Shown piece by piece: positions 53,538 to 64,000 of a DNA stretch of 64,000 bases. The notes below the pieces were generated by a model. That model did no database searches. It worked only from the letters and a program-made list of their open reading frames with translations, and was not told where the DNA came from. Source of the stretch: Sabethes cyaneus (lineage: Eukaryota > Arthropoda > Insecta > Diptera > Culicidae); the NCBI RefSeq assembly GCF_943734655.1, contig NC_071355.1, forward strand, positions 18,984,268-19,048,267, in the 5' to 3' direction. The position numbers and the translations under genes were made by a program. Every line of letters begins with the position of its first letter. Within the stretch, counting starts at the first letter, position 1.

Positions 53538-56500
53538 TTAGGATAGATGGAAACTCATGCTGCCTTCGCTGGCCGCCAGCTTCAGCTTCTGGCGCATCGT
53601 TTCCCGGCTCGAGTACTCCGGCAGTTTGAGATAGTTGACGCAGGTCATCACCGAAGGCAGATACTCGTCCGGATCCTGGTTGCCGTCCATCTTCTTGCGT
53701 ACGATCGTAAGCGGCGGGGTCAGCGCCTTGAACCCGCCGGTCGGCAAACGCGGACTGCCGGTGACGAACTGCAGAAACAGGCGCTGCTCCTCCCGGTTGT
53801 AAGCGCTCAGAATGTCGTAGAAGAACTGAATGGCCTGGGAGTCCTGCGTGAAACCGTGATCCGTTCGGCAGCACTCGGCCAACATGCGCATGTCCCAGCG
53901 GGTATGCGACAAGCTGCCCAGCCCGGAACCGCAGAACACGTTCTCCATCTCTTCCGGGTAGAACATACGCAGCCGGTTCACCGGGAACACCGAGTCGAAT
54001 CCTGCAAAACGAAGCGGAGAATAAATTAACGGTTAGTACACATATTTTCTATCATTTCCTGTTCAAGCATTCGCCTCGATTCTTCATTCCGATCAGAAAC
54101 GTCTCGATCGACGTGTGTTACAGCATCATACGCTGTATTCTTTGATCCGTATCCGTTGAACTCTGTTGCTAAGCAGTTTATAAACCGTAGTGGTCCCAAA
54201 TTGCTCCCTCGTGGCACACCAGAGATATCGTAAAATAGAGTAGGTGTCCTAGCTCATACCTCATACTTTGATTGCGCTTCATTTAACTAACAATTTTTAA
54301 GTAAGTTTTAAGGATTACGCAGTTTTTTTACCGCAAATGTTGAGAATTTAACTGTTTTTTTATGCGAATGTCGGAATTTACAGGTTTTTCAGGTTCGCTA
54401 TTATTCAACTGGTTGAGATCGTATCTCAAAATAGAACTCAATTTGTAAAACTTCATGGCAACAAATCTTGTCCATTCACCGTACACTCAGGAGTACCGCA
54501 AGGTGGCCACTTGGGACCTTTACTGTTTGCGATTCTAATGAACAAATTACCTGAAGCTAAAATTGGACGAAATTTCAATGATTCGCATTGCCTCAAATGC
54601 TTGTATTATGCTCTGGTTCGGCCACTGCTTGAAACCTGTAGTATTGTATGGTGTCCTCAGCAGTTCATGGAACCTGCGCATCGAACGAGTACAAAGGAAA
54701 TTCATTCGGCTTGCCCTGCGACATCTACCATGGCGTCATCCCGAGATAATCGCTAGATTATCGACGAAAAACGCACCAGGCAGTATTCGTGGCCAAAGTC
54801 ATCAACGGTGAAATCGATTCCCCCAGTCTGTTATCTCTATTGGATTTTCGTGCTTCGCAACGGACTCTACGTTCCACCGGCTTACTGCAAACTCCATTCC
54901 GCCGTACCGTCTTTGGATGTAATGAACCCGTTTTTTTTTCCATGTGTGGACTCATTACTGCGACCAGTATAGTTGATCTATTGTAATATCGCCCGGGTGT
55001 TTGCTGTATGACCTGCACTGCATTTCTTTTTGCTATAATCGCTATTGAGTGAGCGATATGCTTATTAAATTTTATGCGTGCTTGCGTGTATTGGGGTTTA
55101 CCCTTCCTTCAAAGCTTAATCTACTTTACCCACTTATTCCTCGCTGCCAGCACTATCCCATATTATAGCCGTCCCTGGCGAGGACTCATTCGTACCTCTG
55201 ACCAGTACACTTAACTATAGGAGGGACATTTGCACTGTTAAGAGGCTTCAGAAGGTAAATATAGAATTCAGCACGAAGGAAGGGTAAATAGAGGGGCCTG
55301 AGAATAAACCCATGCTAAAGTCACTTGACATCGAGAATGGCTTGATTCTACTAAGATTCGAACCCACGACCACTCGCTTGTCAAAGCAGACTCGGTAACC
55401 TTGAATGAACCCGTTACTGCATGTGTTAGAGCATTTTCTAAAGTGGAAGAATTGTTTAAATCGTATAAGTTTGTACAAAGGTTAAGAAGCACCAATGTTT
55501 TACAGAAACCATTCATGTAGACTCTAGTCAGATGAAGTAATAAATAATAAATAAATAAATAAATGTTACCCGCGTGTGAAGCTAGGGCGTAAATTGAAGG
55601 AAAGAACAAGTAAAGCAAAATCGCCAGCTGTATATCCTACTCAGGCTTGTGAGTTGTTGACAGTGCTCGCGCTTCATGAGTGGGCTGCACAGAACGACGC
55701 TACGAGGATGTGTGCTCGCGTGTGTGTCGGCGTTGCACCCAACAACAGCGGTTGTTTGTATCATATCTACCGAATTTCGCTAGATTTACGTTAACATTTT
55801 TTTAGGCGGTGCCTGTGCTCGTAATTTCCATTTGCACTCCGCTAAAAATCGTCCGCAGCACACCCAACAGCGAACAGCGTCACAACTCTTCAGGTCCATA
55901 AAAACCACCGATCCAATTAGGGTTTTCTACATAAGGTGGCAGCAAATTCACCTAAACCGTAGCATTTTGCGAAGGGCGTAGTCGGTTTGTTTTCCTGCTT
56001 GAGTGCACTGCTCGAACTCGTACATTGTTATACCTGGAGACCCAAGCAACAAGTAAGCACCTTGATGGTAAATTCCGCTTTGGAAACTTGACCTTCTATT
56101 TTTTATTCGTTTACCCGCTAGCTGTTAAAATACAGCACAATGGCGGGGTTAGTGCTACGCTCCTATTGATTCTAACAGCCTCTCTCAATCGAAATTCGAA
56201 CATGCGACGACTGGCTTGATAGACCATCATTGTCGTATCTGGAGACCAATTGGGAGGTGTTGCTTCGAGATCGTTTACTACTTTTTGACCATCCCCGTTA
56301 ACGATTACCGTCTGTGCGAGACGCACGTTTTTTTCCTCTTAGTCTCTGCTTACCAGGCAGATATTTTAACTTCGACGTGTTTACTTTTAGGCAAATCCGC
56401 TTTCGTTTTCAGTCCATCGTAGATTGCCTCCGCCACCACCACCATGGAGATTGCTGTGGCAATAGTATCGAGGTCAGCTGTGATCCCAAAGAGCCCCAGC

Positions 56501-59500
56501 TGGTATCGATCGACTGTATCGTATGTTGCCTTAAAGGCGATAAGTGAGTGATATAGGTGAATGTTTGTATTCCCAACGTTCTTTTTTTGCAAGATATCCG
56601 ATGGCGGAGATTTGGTCTGCAGTGGCGCGGGCTTCCATGAAGCTTGTTTGATAATTCGCTACGAAACCTCGGGCAATTCGTAACAGTTGGCATAAAAAAA
56701 TCTGGTAACACTTTGCAGTCAGCCTTTACCAGAGTTTTACCACGATAATTTCACCTGTTAAGGGGACCTCCATTTTGTAGATGATCCAAACAATTTCTTC
56801 CTTCCATTTCTTTTCCTCCTCCTAAATATTAAAAACTATTCAGGTAAGTTAGTATGTAGTATTTTTCTGCTGTGTCTTATCCAGTAACTCTATTGCTCTT
56901 TAGAAGTCCTATCCATCAACTGATTCAACTTGTCAACCACCTCCTGTTCAGTTATCATCCTCGTCTGTGCAGACTTTGGTAAATTTTGGTGCATATCCCG
57001 CATGAAATTGATTCACTCTTTCATAAAATTTGCGCTGTGGTCGTTTTTCCCTTGAGTTTCGTGCTCCTCGGTATTCGACCAAGTTCTCCCTTATGAAAAT
57101 GCGTTCTCCTCTTCATTACTCGATCGTCAAACCAGTCATTTTCTGTATTGGTGGACTTTTGGCCTGTTGCTGCCCAGCGTGTTCTACACCATCCGTCTTT
57201 GAGGCGCCTAACTCATTTGGAAGTCAGATTACGGAACGCTGCCTGATGTTCAGTCGAGTCGAGATGTATAGTAGCTATGCACACACTAACACTATTCGTA
57301 ATTTTGAATAACCTAAAACAGCTACTTAAAGGATAACAGTCTCGTCAACGGCTCTCACAGCGACATTTGAGCGGCACTCTTCAATGGTGCCGGTGATTCC
57401 GGGTTGCACCGAGAATGGTACGAGGTCCCAGTTGTGCGTGTGGGTGTAAAATCCACATAGTTGTCGATACCATGGACGGCCCTGACCTCCCCGTGCCCTC
57501 GAGGCATTCCAGTAAGCGATCAGCAGTTGTTCTAGTTCGGCATGCGAGGTCAGTGTGCGGGGTTTCCAAAATTCTTTGTCAAACAAACAGCTAAACCTTC
57601 CAAAATTCTATCAAATCCACAATTACTACCATAATGGCGGTGGCCAATATTGCGGAAGCATGAAATAGGGAAGACATGAAATAGACAACTAAGATCATCA
57701 GTATCCTGGTATCCTCAAGCCGTTACTTCCTTAAAAATATTCTACCAAAATGTTCGTGGATTAAGAACCAGATCCAGAAGAATCGCCGGTTGGTACCTTA
57801 AGGCTCCCATCAGAGGCGAGTATTTATGCGATAATTCTGTTCTTACTGCCCTAAGTGATTCCGTATTGCAGTGTGACGTTGATAATGCGCATGACATCAC
57901 TCTCTATGTACGCTCTATGTCTAATGTACGCGGAATGAGGACAAAAATTGACGAATTTTTCTTGACGACTCATGAGTGTGATCTTGACGTAATATTTTTA
58001 ACGGAGACTGGACCAGACGACCGCATCGACTCGTCACAATTATTCGGCACGTCTTATAATGTTTTCCGCTGCGACCGTAATCCACGCAACAGAGACAAAT
58101 CCAGCTTCGGAGGTGTACTTATTGCCATGGCACAATGCTACTCTAGTTCGATTGCCGAATCTACTCACAGCGCCCACTTAGAACAAGTTTGCGTTAATGC
58201 TACTGTCCGTGGCAAACAGCTGTTGCTTTGCTGCCTGTACATTCCGCCGGATAAAAGTTCCAGCATCGACATTGTCGATAGCCACGTTTCGTCTTTTTGT
58301 GAGCTGTGGGACAAATGTACTGATCGGGGCTCGCTTCTGGTGTGCGGCGATTTTAGTCAGCCTCGCATTGAATGGGGATCGGATGGAAGTCAAAATGTAT
58401 CCACAGCGCATCTGCCCTGTGCCAGAGCCGCTTTGATCGATGGTATGAATTTACTGAACCTTACACAAGCGAACACAGAGCGAAATCATCTCGGACGCAT
58501 ATTAGACCTGGTATTTTGCACTTCTGGATGCTTATTGTCAATCGATCGTTGTGTTACCCCGCTGCTGCCTGTCGACCCTCACCACCCACCGCTTGTGATG
58601 TCGTTGCCTATCTGTGATAATAGGACCGCTCCGGCTCTGTTTGATTAAACCGGCTTCACCTGCGTGGGGCACTCCGTATCTTAGGCAGTTGAAGAGGGAA
58701 CGCAACCGAGCACAGCGTGCACATCGTAAACGTAAAACAACGCTGATACAGCGCAACTTTAAACGTTCCAGTGCTGAATATCGTTGTTTGAATGCGGTTC
58801 TTTATAAATCCTATGTACTGCGTGTGCAAACCGATCTCCGCAAACAACCGAATTTTTTTGGAATTTCGTTAATTCGAAAAGGAAATGCTCCTCCATTCCT
58901 TCTCACGTGTGCCTTGACGGAATTGATGCTACATCCGTTCCTGAATCTTGTGAGCTGTTCGCAAACTTTTTCTCATCTGTGTTCGCCAATGAAACAGCGT
59001 TTAATCAAGATGCACAAACCGCTGCTTCATACGTTCCAGCTGATTTGGTCAACTTGAATGTGTTTTGAGATTACTGCTGACATGATAACCGCTGCAAAAA
59101 AATGAAGCGTTCCTTCTCTGCGGGACCTGATGGCATCCCAGCTGTAGTTTTGAATCGCTGTATTGTGCCGTTGGTCGTTCCTTTACGCATTATTTTTAAC
59201 AAATCTTTCTAACAAGCTAAATTCCCGAATATTTGGAAGGAGTCGTTTATGTTTCCAGTGTATAAAGCAGGCGACCGCCGGAACGTTAGAAACTATCGCG
59301 GAATTACTTATTTGTCTGCCGCGTCAAAATTGTTCGAAATAATTGTTAGCAGTATGATGTTGTCTCGTACAAACAAACTACATATCTTCAGCTCAGCATG
59401 GCTTCATGCCTGGTCGTTCCGTTTGTACGAATTTAATGGAGTTTACCTCTACCTGTATCTCGCAAATAGAGAATATGAAGCAAGTGGACGCAATCTACAC

Positions 59501-62500
59501 GGACTTGAAGGCAGTCCTTGTATTGTGCTCTGGTTCGGCCACTGCTTGAAACCTGTAGTATTGTATGGTGTCCTCAGCAGTTAACATGGAACCTGCGCAT
59601 CGAACGAGTACAAAGGAAATTCATTCGGCTTGCCCTGCGACATCTACCATGGCGTCATCCCGAGATAATCGCTAGATTATCGACGAAAAACGCACCAGGC
59701 AGTATTCGTGGCCAAAGTCATCAACGGTGAAATCGATTCCCCCAGTCTGTTATCTCTATTGGATTTTCGTGCTTCGCAACGGACTCTACGTTCCACCGGC
59801 TTACTGCAAACTCCATTCCACCGTACCGTCTTTGGATGTAATGAACCCGTTACTGCATGTGTTAGAGCATTTTCTAAAGTGGAAGAATTGTTTAAATCGT
59901 ATAAGTTTGTACAAAGGTTAAGAAGCACCAATGTTTTACAGAAACCATTCATGTAGACTCTAGTCAGATGAAGTAATAAATAATAAATAAATAAATAAAT
60001 GTTACCCGCGTGTGAAGCTAGGGCGTAAATTGAAGGAAAGAACAAGTAAAGCAAAATCGCCAGCTGTATATCCTACTCAGGCTTGTGAGTTGTTGACAGT
60101 GCTCGCGCTTCATGAGTGGGCTGCGCAGAACGACGCTACGAGGATGTGTGCTCGCGTGTGTGTCGGCGTTGCACCCAGCAACAGCGGTTGTTTGTATCAT
60201 ATCTACCGAATTTCGCTAGATTTACGTTAACATTTTTTAGGCGGTGCCTGTGCTCGTAATTTCCATTTGCACTCCGCTAAAAATCGTCCGCAGCACACCC
60301 AACAGCGAACAGCGTCACAACTCTTCAGGTCCATAAAAAACCACCGATCCAATAAGGGTTTTCTACATAAGGTGGCAGCAAATTCACCTTAACCGTAGCG
60401 TTTTGTGAAGGGCGTAGTCGGCCCGTTTGTTTTCCTACTTGAATGCATTGCTCAAACTCGTACATTGTTATACCCGGAGACCCAAGCAAAAAGTAAGCAC
60501 CTTGGTGGTAAATTCCGCTTTGGGAACTTGACCTTCTATTTTTTATTCGTTTCCCCGCTAGCTGTTAAAATACAGCACAATGGCGGGGTTAGTGCTACGC
60601 TCCTATTGATTCTAACAGCCTCTCTCAATCGAAATTCGAACATGCGACGCTTGATAGACCATCATTGTCGTATCTGGAGACCAACTGGGAGGTGTTGCTT
60701 CGAGTTCGTTTATACTAGTTTTTGATCATCCCCGTTAACGATTACCGTCTGCGCGAGGCGCATGTTTTTTCCTCTTCTTCTTCAGCAGTATAGAGCCGGG
60801 GTGGCTCGTGCTGTTTCAAGCACTCGTCTCCATTCAACTCGGTCTTGGGCCACTCGTCGCCAATTTCCTAGTCGTCTCAGAAGTCGCAAATCGCTTTCGA
60901 CCTGGTCGAGCCATCGTGCACGTTGGGCCCCCCCTGTTCCTGGTGCCGGTGGGGTTGTTGAAGAGGACTATTTTCGTCGCACTGTCGTCCGGCATCCTTA
61001 CGACGTGTCCGGCCCACCGTAGCCTGCTAACTTTCGCTAGATGTACGATGGGAGTCTCCCCAAGCAGTGCCTGTAGCTCGTGATTCATACGCCTCCGCCA
61101 CTCTTCGCTTTCAGTTTGTACTCCGCCAAATATCGTCCGCAGCACTTTCTGCTCAAACACGGCAAGGGCGCGTATGTCCTCCGTAAGCAGCGTCACGGCT
61201 TCAAGTCCATAAAGAACTACCGGTCTAATAATGGTTTTGTACATTGTTAGCTTCGTGCGGCGGCGTATGCTTCCTGATCGTAGCGTTTTACGAAGGGCAA
61301 AGTAGGCCCGATTTCCCGCTTGGATGCGCCGCTGAATCTCCTTACTAGTGTTGTCCGCGGTCACCAGCGATCCCAAATACACGAACTCTTCTACCACTTC
61401 TAGTTCGTCGCCGTCAACGGTTACCGTCCGTGGGAGGCGCACATTTGTTTCCTTTGAGTCTCTTCCTTTCATGTATTTGGTCTTCGACGCATTTATTTTT
61501 AGCCCAATTCTCCTAGACTCCGCTTTCAGTCTGGCGTAGATTGCCTCCGCCGTCGCAAAGTTCCTGGCAATGATATCGAAGTCATCTGCAAGGCCTAGAA
61601 GTTGGCTACTCTTGGTAAAAATCGTGCCTCTCGTTTCGATGCCCGCTCGTCGGATCACCCCCTCAAGAGCGATGTTGAACAGCATGCAGGATAGACCGTC
61701 ACCTTGTCTCAACCCTCGTCGCGTCTCGAAGGGACTCGAGTGTCCCAGAGATGCGTACGAAACACATCACTCGATCCAATGTAGCTCTGATCAGTCGCGT
61801 CAGTTTGTCTGAAAAACCGTATTCGGTTTACCGTAAACCGTAAACCGTTTTTTTCCTCTTAGTCTCTGCTTACCAGGCAGATATTTTAGCTTCGACGTGT
61901 TTACTTTTAGACAAATCAGCTTTTGTTTTCAGTCTATCGTAGATTGTCTTCACTACAACCACGGAGATTGCTGTGGCAATAGTATCGAGGTCAGCTCTGA
62001 TCCCAAAGAGCTCCAACTGGTATCGATCGATTGTATCGTATGTTGCCTTAAAGGCGATGAGTGTGTGATGTGGATGTATGTTATATTCCTAACAGTTTCG
62101 TAACAGTTGGCATGAAAAAATCTGGTAATACTATGCAGTCAGCCTTTACCAGAGTTTTACCACGGTAATTTCACCTGTTAAAGGGACCTCCAGTTTGTAG
62201 ATGATCCAAACAATTTCTTTCTTCCATTTCTCCTCTCCCAGATATTAAAAACTATTCAGGTAGGTTGGTAAGTAATATTTTTCTGCTGTGTCTTATCCAG
62301 TGACTATTAATCTTTAGAAGTCCTATCCATCAAATTGATTCAACTTGTCAACCACCTCCTGCTCAGTTATCATCCTCGTTTGTGCAGACTTTGGTAAAAT
62401 TTGCTGCATATCCCGCATGAAATTGTTTCATTCTTCCATAAAATTTGCGCTGTTCTCGTTTTTCCCTTGAGTTTCGTGCTCCTCGGTATTCGACCAAGTT

Positions 62501-64000
62501 CTCCCTTATGAAAATGCGTTCTCCTCTTCATTACTCGATCGTCAAACCAGTCATTTTCTGTACTGGTAGACTTTTGGCCTGTTGCTGCCCAGCGTGTTCT
62601 ACACCATCCGTCTTTAAGGCACCTAACTCATTTTGAAGTCAGATTGCGGAACGTGCTATAGCTGTCTGATGTTCAGTCGAGTCGAGATGTATAGTAGCTA
62701 TGCACACACTAACCCTATTCGTAATTTTGAATAACCTAAAACAGCTACTTAAAGGATAACAGTCTCGTCAACGGCTCTCACAGCGACATTTGAGCGGCAC
62801 TCTTCAATGGTGCCGGTGATTCCGGGTTGCACCGAGAATGGTACGAGGTCCCAGTAGTGCGTGTGGGTGTAAAATCCACATAGTTGTCGATACCATGGAC
62901 GGCCCTGACCTCCCCGTACCCTTGAGGCATTCCAATAAGCGATCAGCAGTTGTTCTAGTTCGGCATGCGGGTCAGTGGGCGGGGTTTCCAAAATTCTTTG
63001 TCAAGCAAACAGCTAAACCTTCCAAAATTTTATCAAATCCACAATTACTACCAGAATGGCGGTGGCCAATATTGCGGAAGCATGAAATGGGTAAGACAAC
63101 TAAGATCATCAGTATCCTCGTATGCTCAAGCCGATACTTCCTTAAAAATATTCTACCAAAATGTTCGTGGATTAAGAACCAGAAGAATCGCCGGTTAGTA
63201 CCATTGTCTGGTGATTATGGCGTCATTTGGTAAATAGAAACCTAGTTTAGCAGGGACGTGGCTAACTTCGAGCTAGTAATTCCTCACGGTAGTAAGAATA
63301 GCTCCGTTAAAAACATTAAATGTTACACATCCACCATCCATGATTTCAAAGCAGACTGAATTATAAATAAGTCCTATACAAAACGTAGTCACTTTTCGTT
63401 ACATATTCATTTCTCGTACTTCTAAAGTGCACCCCAATATAGGAAAACAAAATATCGATCCAACTTACCTTCTCTCAGTGCTTCGAACTGCCGCGAGACG
63501 CCCTCCTGCAGGAACCAGTGGGTCACCAGCGCAATGTACTGATGCAGATTGTGAATGGTGACGGGCATGTCGCGACCACCGCGCCGCAGTTCGATGTTCG
63601 GATGACCGGGCAGGACAAAGTCCAGCCCGAGGTCCGCAATCGGACATCCATCCAGGTCGAGTGATTCAATCTGAAAAGACGTTTCGTTGATTCATTTTAG
63701 GACTTCAGAAGGCAACATTCACAGTTTAACTTTACCTTTTCAGTCTTTTCCATTGCATCGAGGCTGAGATCGAGTTGCACCTGGTCGCGTTGTTTGACGA
63801 TTTCGTTCAACCGCAGCAGGGTTCCCTGCACCTCCGGTGCAACCGTGCCCAGATCGGGCAGACCGAGCGAGTTCTCTTCGGCCAGTAACCACCGATAGAA
63901 CGGTATCGAGTAGGGTAAATCGAGCTGCAAAACGAAACAATCGTTAAAAAGCAATCATTAAATCAACGCGAGGATTATTATAATTACCATTCTACTATCC
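53538..64000 (-). CDS. ctrip: HECT E3 ubiquitin ligase TRIP12/ctrip, 3' exons (partial)
   Basis: Minus-strand exons: the end of one exon 64000-63988 (DSRM), then 63924-63736, 63670-63469 and the terminal exon 54001-53538, all with GT/AG ends in frame. They encode about 288 residues of the HECT domain C-terminal region. Readable: [74 protein letters not shown], then [20 protein letters not shown], the catalytic Cys in [18 protein letters not shown] (TGC at 53642-53640) and the HLS end typical of TRIP12. The rest of the gene lies beyond the right edge. Family role: nuclear E3 ligase in ubiquitin-fusion degradation and DNA-damage/chromatin control. The last intron is 9467 nt and full of repeats; the others are about 63-65 nt. 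Confidence 0.95.
54400..54932 (+). pseudogene. Non-LTR family Y, RT C-terminal part, copy 1
   Basis: Frames give [21 protein letters not shown] (RT motif), then a deletion to [40 protein letters not shown] and [17 protein letters not shown] interrupts it at 54933; the 3' end resumes at 55404 and finishes in aataaataaataaat (about 55537-55563). Confidence 0.75.
54933..55403 (-). mobile_element. SINE (471 bp) with 12-bp target duplication
   Basis: Minus-oriented: the poly(A) tail is the T run at 54931-54939; the tRNA-like head at the right end has a B box gggttcgaatct (55365-55354). aatgaacccgtt is duplicated at 54921-54932 and 55404-55415. The insertion is absent from the paralogous copy at 59840, which has the empty site. 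Confidence 0.85.
55404..55563 (+). pseudogene. Non-LTR family Y 3' end, copy 1
   Basis: Coding end and 3' UTR with an (AAATAAAT)-like tail, matching 59848-60001. Confidence 0.8.
56170..57330 (-). pseudogene. Family X non-LTR remnant in copy A
   Basis: Degenerate minus frames: [17 protein letters not shown] (linker), then [20 protein letters not shown] (RT), then [14 protein letters not shown] (equivalent of [12 protein letters not shown]). The same remnant is in copy B. Confidence 0.6.
57326..57586 (-). CDS. Unassigned 86-codon reading frame (copy A)
   Basis: Minus frame of 86 codons, with the stretch [20 protein letters not shown] and [20 protein letters not shown]. It is repeated with two amino-acid differences at 62991-62749. 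I do not recognise the family. It lies immediately upstream of the family X remnant and may be part of an unrecognised retroelement gag or 5' region. No evidence that it is expressed. Confidence 0.3.
   Translation of the reverse strand: MFDKEFWKPRTLTSHAELEQLLIAYWNASRARGGQGRPWYRQLCGFYTHTHNWDLVPFSVQPGITGTIEECRSNVAVRAVDETVIL
57740..59600 (+). mobile_element. Non-LTR family Y, endonuclease and partial RT, copy 2
   Basis: The endonuclease frame (57866-58648) has [63 protein letters not shown] and the conserved DPHHPPLV end. The linker has [20 protein letters not shown]; the RT start has [15 protein letters not shown] and [20 protein letters not shown]. An internal deletion near 59510 joins it to the C-terminal block [18 protein letters not shown]. 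Jockey/CR1-like in layout; clade not resolved. Confidence 0.8.
57866..58648 (+). pseudogene. Family Y AP-like endonuclease frame
   Basis: 260 uninterrupted codons covering the endonuclease domain: the Glu of TETG, the GDFS Asp and the DPHH motif are in place of the usual TETW, GDFN and SDH catalytic motifs, so the enzyme is probably inactive. Frame ends at a stop near 58646 and the linker continues in another frame. Confidence 0.75.
59601..60001 (+). pseudogene. Family Y RT C-terminus and 3' end, copy 2
   Basis: [20 protein letters not shown] through a (TAAA)-rich tail at about 59975-60000, uninterrupted here. Confidence 0.75.
60600..62730 (-). pseudogene. Family X remnant in copy B, interrupted
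   Basis: Same remnant as 56170-57330, in two parts (62730-61861 and 60763-60600) because of the younger insertion. Confidence 0.6.
60777..61846 (-). mobile_element. Younger family X insertion, copy B only
   Basis: A 292-codon minus frame (61712-60834): [74 protein letters not shown]. Flanked by a ~13-bp duplication (gttttttcctctt, 60764-60776 and 61847-61860). Right end carries cggtttaccgtaaaccg repeats. 5'-truncated. Confidence 0.82.
62749..62991 (-). CDS. Unassigned 80-codon reading frame (copy B)
   Basis: Paralogue of 57586-57326; 71 C-terminal codons align without a break, differing at two residues (Ala/Val, Asn/Tyr). Upstream residues diverge through a small indel. Confidence 0.3.
   Translation of the reverse strand: METPPTDPHAELEQLLIAYWNASRVRGGQGRPWYRQLCGFYTHTHYWDLVPFSVQPGITGTIEECRSNVAVRAVDETVIL

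Larger units (their letters stand above)
54601..57801. repeat. Intronic tandem duplication, copy A
   Basis: Aligns with 59518-63203 throughout apart from small indels, the copy-A SINE and a copy-B insertion. Begins inside family Y RT (gctctggttcggccac) and ends at the start of a family Y endonuclease frame (aatcgccggtt). Confidence 0.88.
59518..63203. repeat. Intronic tandem duplication, copy B
   Basis: Paralogue of 54601-57801. Lacks the SINE but has a 1.07-kb insertion at 60777-61846. Confidence 0.88.
54002..63468 (-). other. ctrip last intron, 9467 nt, packed with retroelements
   Basis: GT/AG intron between the last two coding exons. It contains two diverged copies of a 3.2-3.7-kb segment (54601-57801 and 59518-63203, offset about 4.92 kb), with non-LTR family Y sequence between them. 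54002-54400 and 63204-63468 show nothing recognisable. Confidence 0.9.

Noticed and set aside
53547..54029. 160-codon + frame opposite the ctrip terminal exon
   Set aside because: Antisense shadow of the HECT exon.

Overview
This is eukaryotic nuclear DNA from an insect, most likely a culicine mosquito or a close dipteran relative. The single-copy genes have short introns with GT/AG ends. Their products match animal housekeeping families. The rest is crowded with non-LTR retrotransposons, copia-type and Ty3-type LTR elements, tRNA-derived SINEs and many short palindromic MITEs. The species call is inference from this repeat mix.

Six host genes are supported. (1) An LRRC58-like leucine-rich-repeat gene (+, 6205-7302), whose last exon was not found. 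(2) An SLC25A39/40-type mitochondrial carrier (-, 21461-20241). (3) TMEM256/DUF423 (+, 28904-29971). (4) The Rab geranylgeranyltransferase beta subunit (-, 31281-30105), convergent with TMEM256. (5) The nuclear RNA/DNA-binding protein Saf-B (-, 43213-38716, eight coding exons). (6) The 3' end of the HECT E3 ligase ctrip/TRIP12 (-, last exons 53538 to the right edge), which carries a 9.5-kb intron full of repeats. The genes are not an operon or pathway; they are unrelated housekeeping genes in a repeat-rich neighbourhood.

Layout. 1-6 kb: a non-LTR fragment, a large fold-back element built of about 116-bp units, and pyrimidine-rich minisatellite. 6-7.4 kb: the LRR gene. 7.5-14.5 kb: an RTE-like element interrupted by a 4.8-kb R1-like element (13-bp target duplication) and by a MITE. 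14.5-20 kb: retroelement scraps, a SINE, and a 2.47-kb LTR element with 317-bp LTRs whose gag-protease frame runs into an integrase tail. 20-22 kb: the carrier gene. 22-28.4 kb: an LOA-like element with RNase H, then MITEs and long repeats. 28.6-31.4 kb: the TMEM256/RABGGTB pair. 31.7-38.1 kb: non-LTR, RTE and copia-gag fragments. 38.7-43.2 kb: Saf-B. 43.5-45.3 kb: nested MITEs. 46.8-49.9 kb: a copia element with 131-bp LTRs and a MITE inside its integrase. 50-52 kb: a TTAA-flanked MITE and R1/RTE fragments. 53.5-64 kb: the ctrip 3' end, with an imperfect tandem duplication of about 4.9-kb period in its large intron.

I found no coherent new cellular system. The most unusual signals are the layered insertions whose order can be read from intact target-site duplications, the gag-protease/integrase-tail fusion frame, the fold-back array at 1-2 kb, a perfect 27-bp palindrome just upstream of TMEM256, and a conserved unassigned reading frame in both copies of the ctrip-intron duplication.
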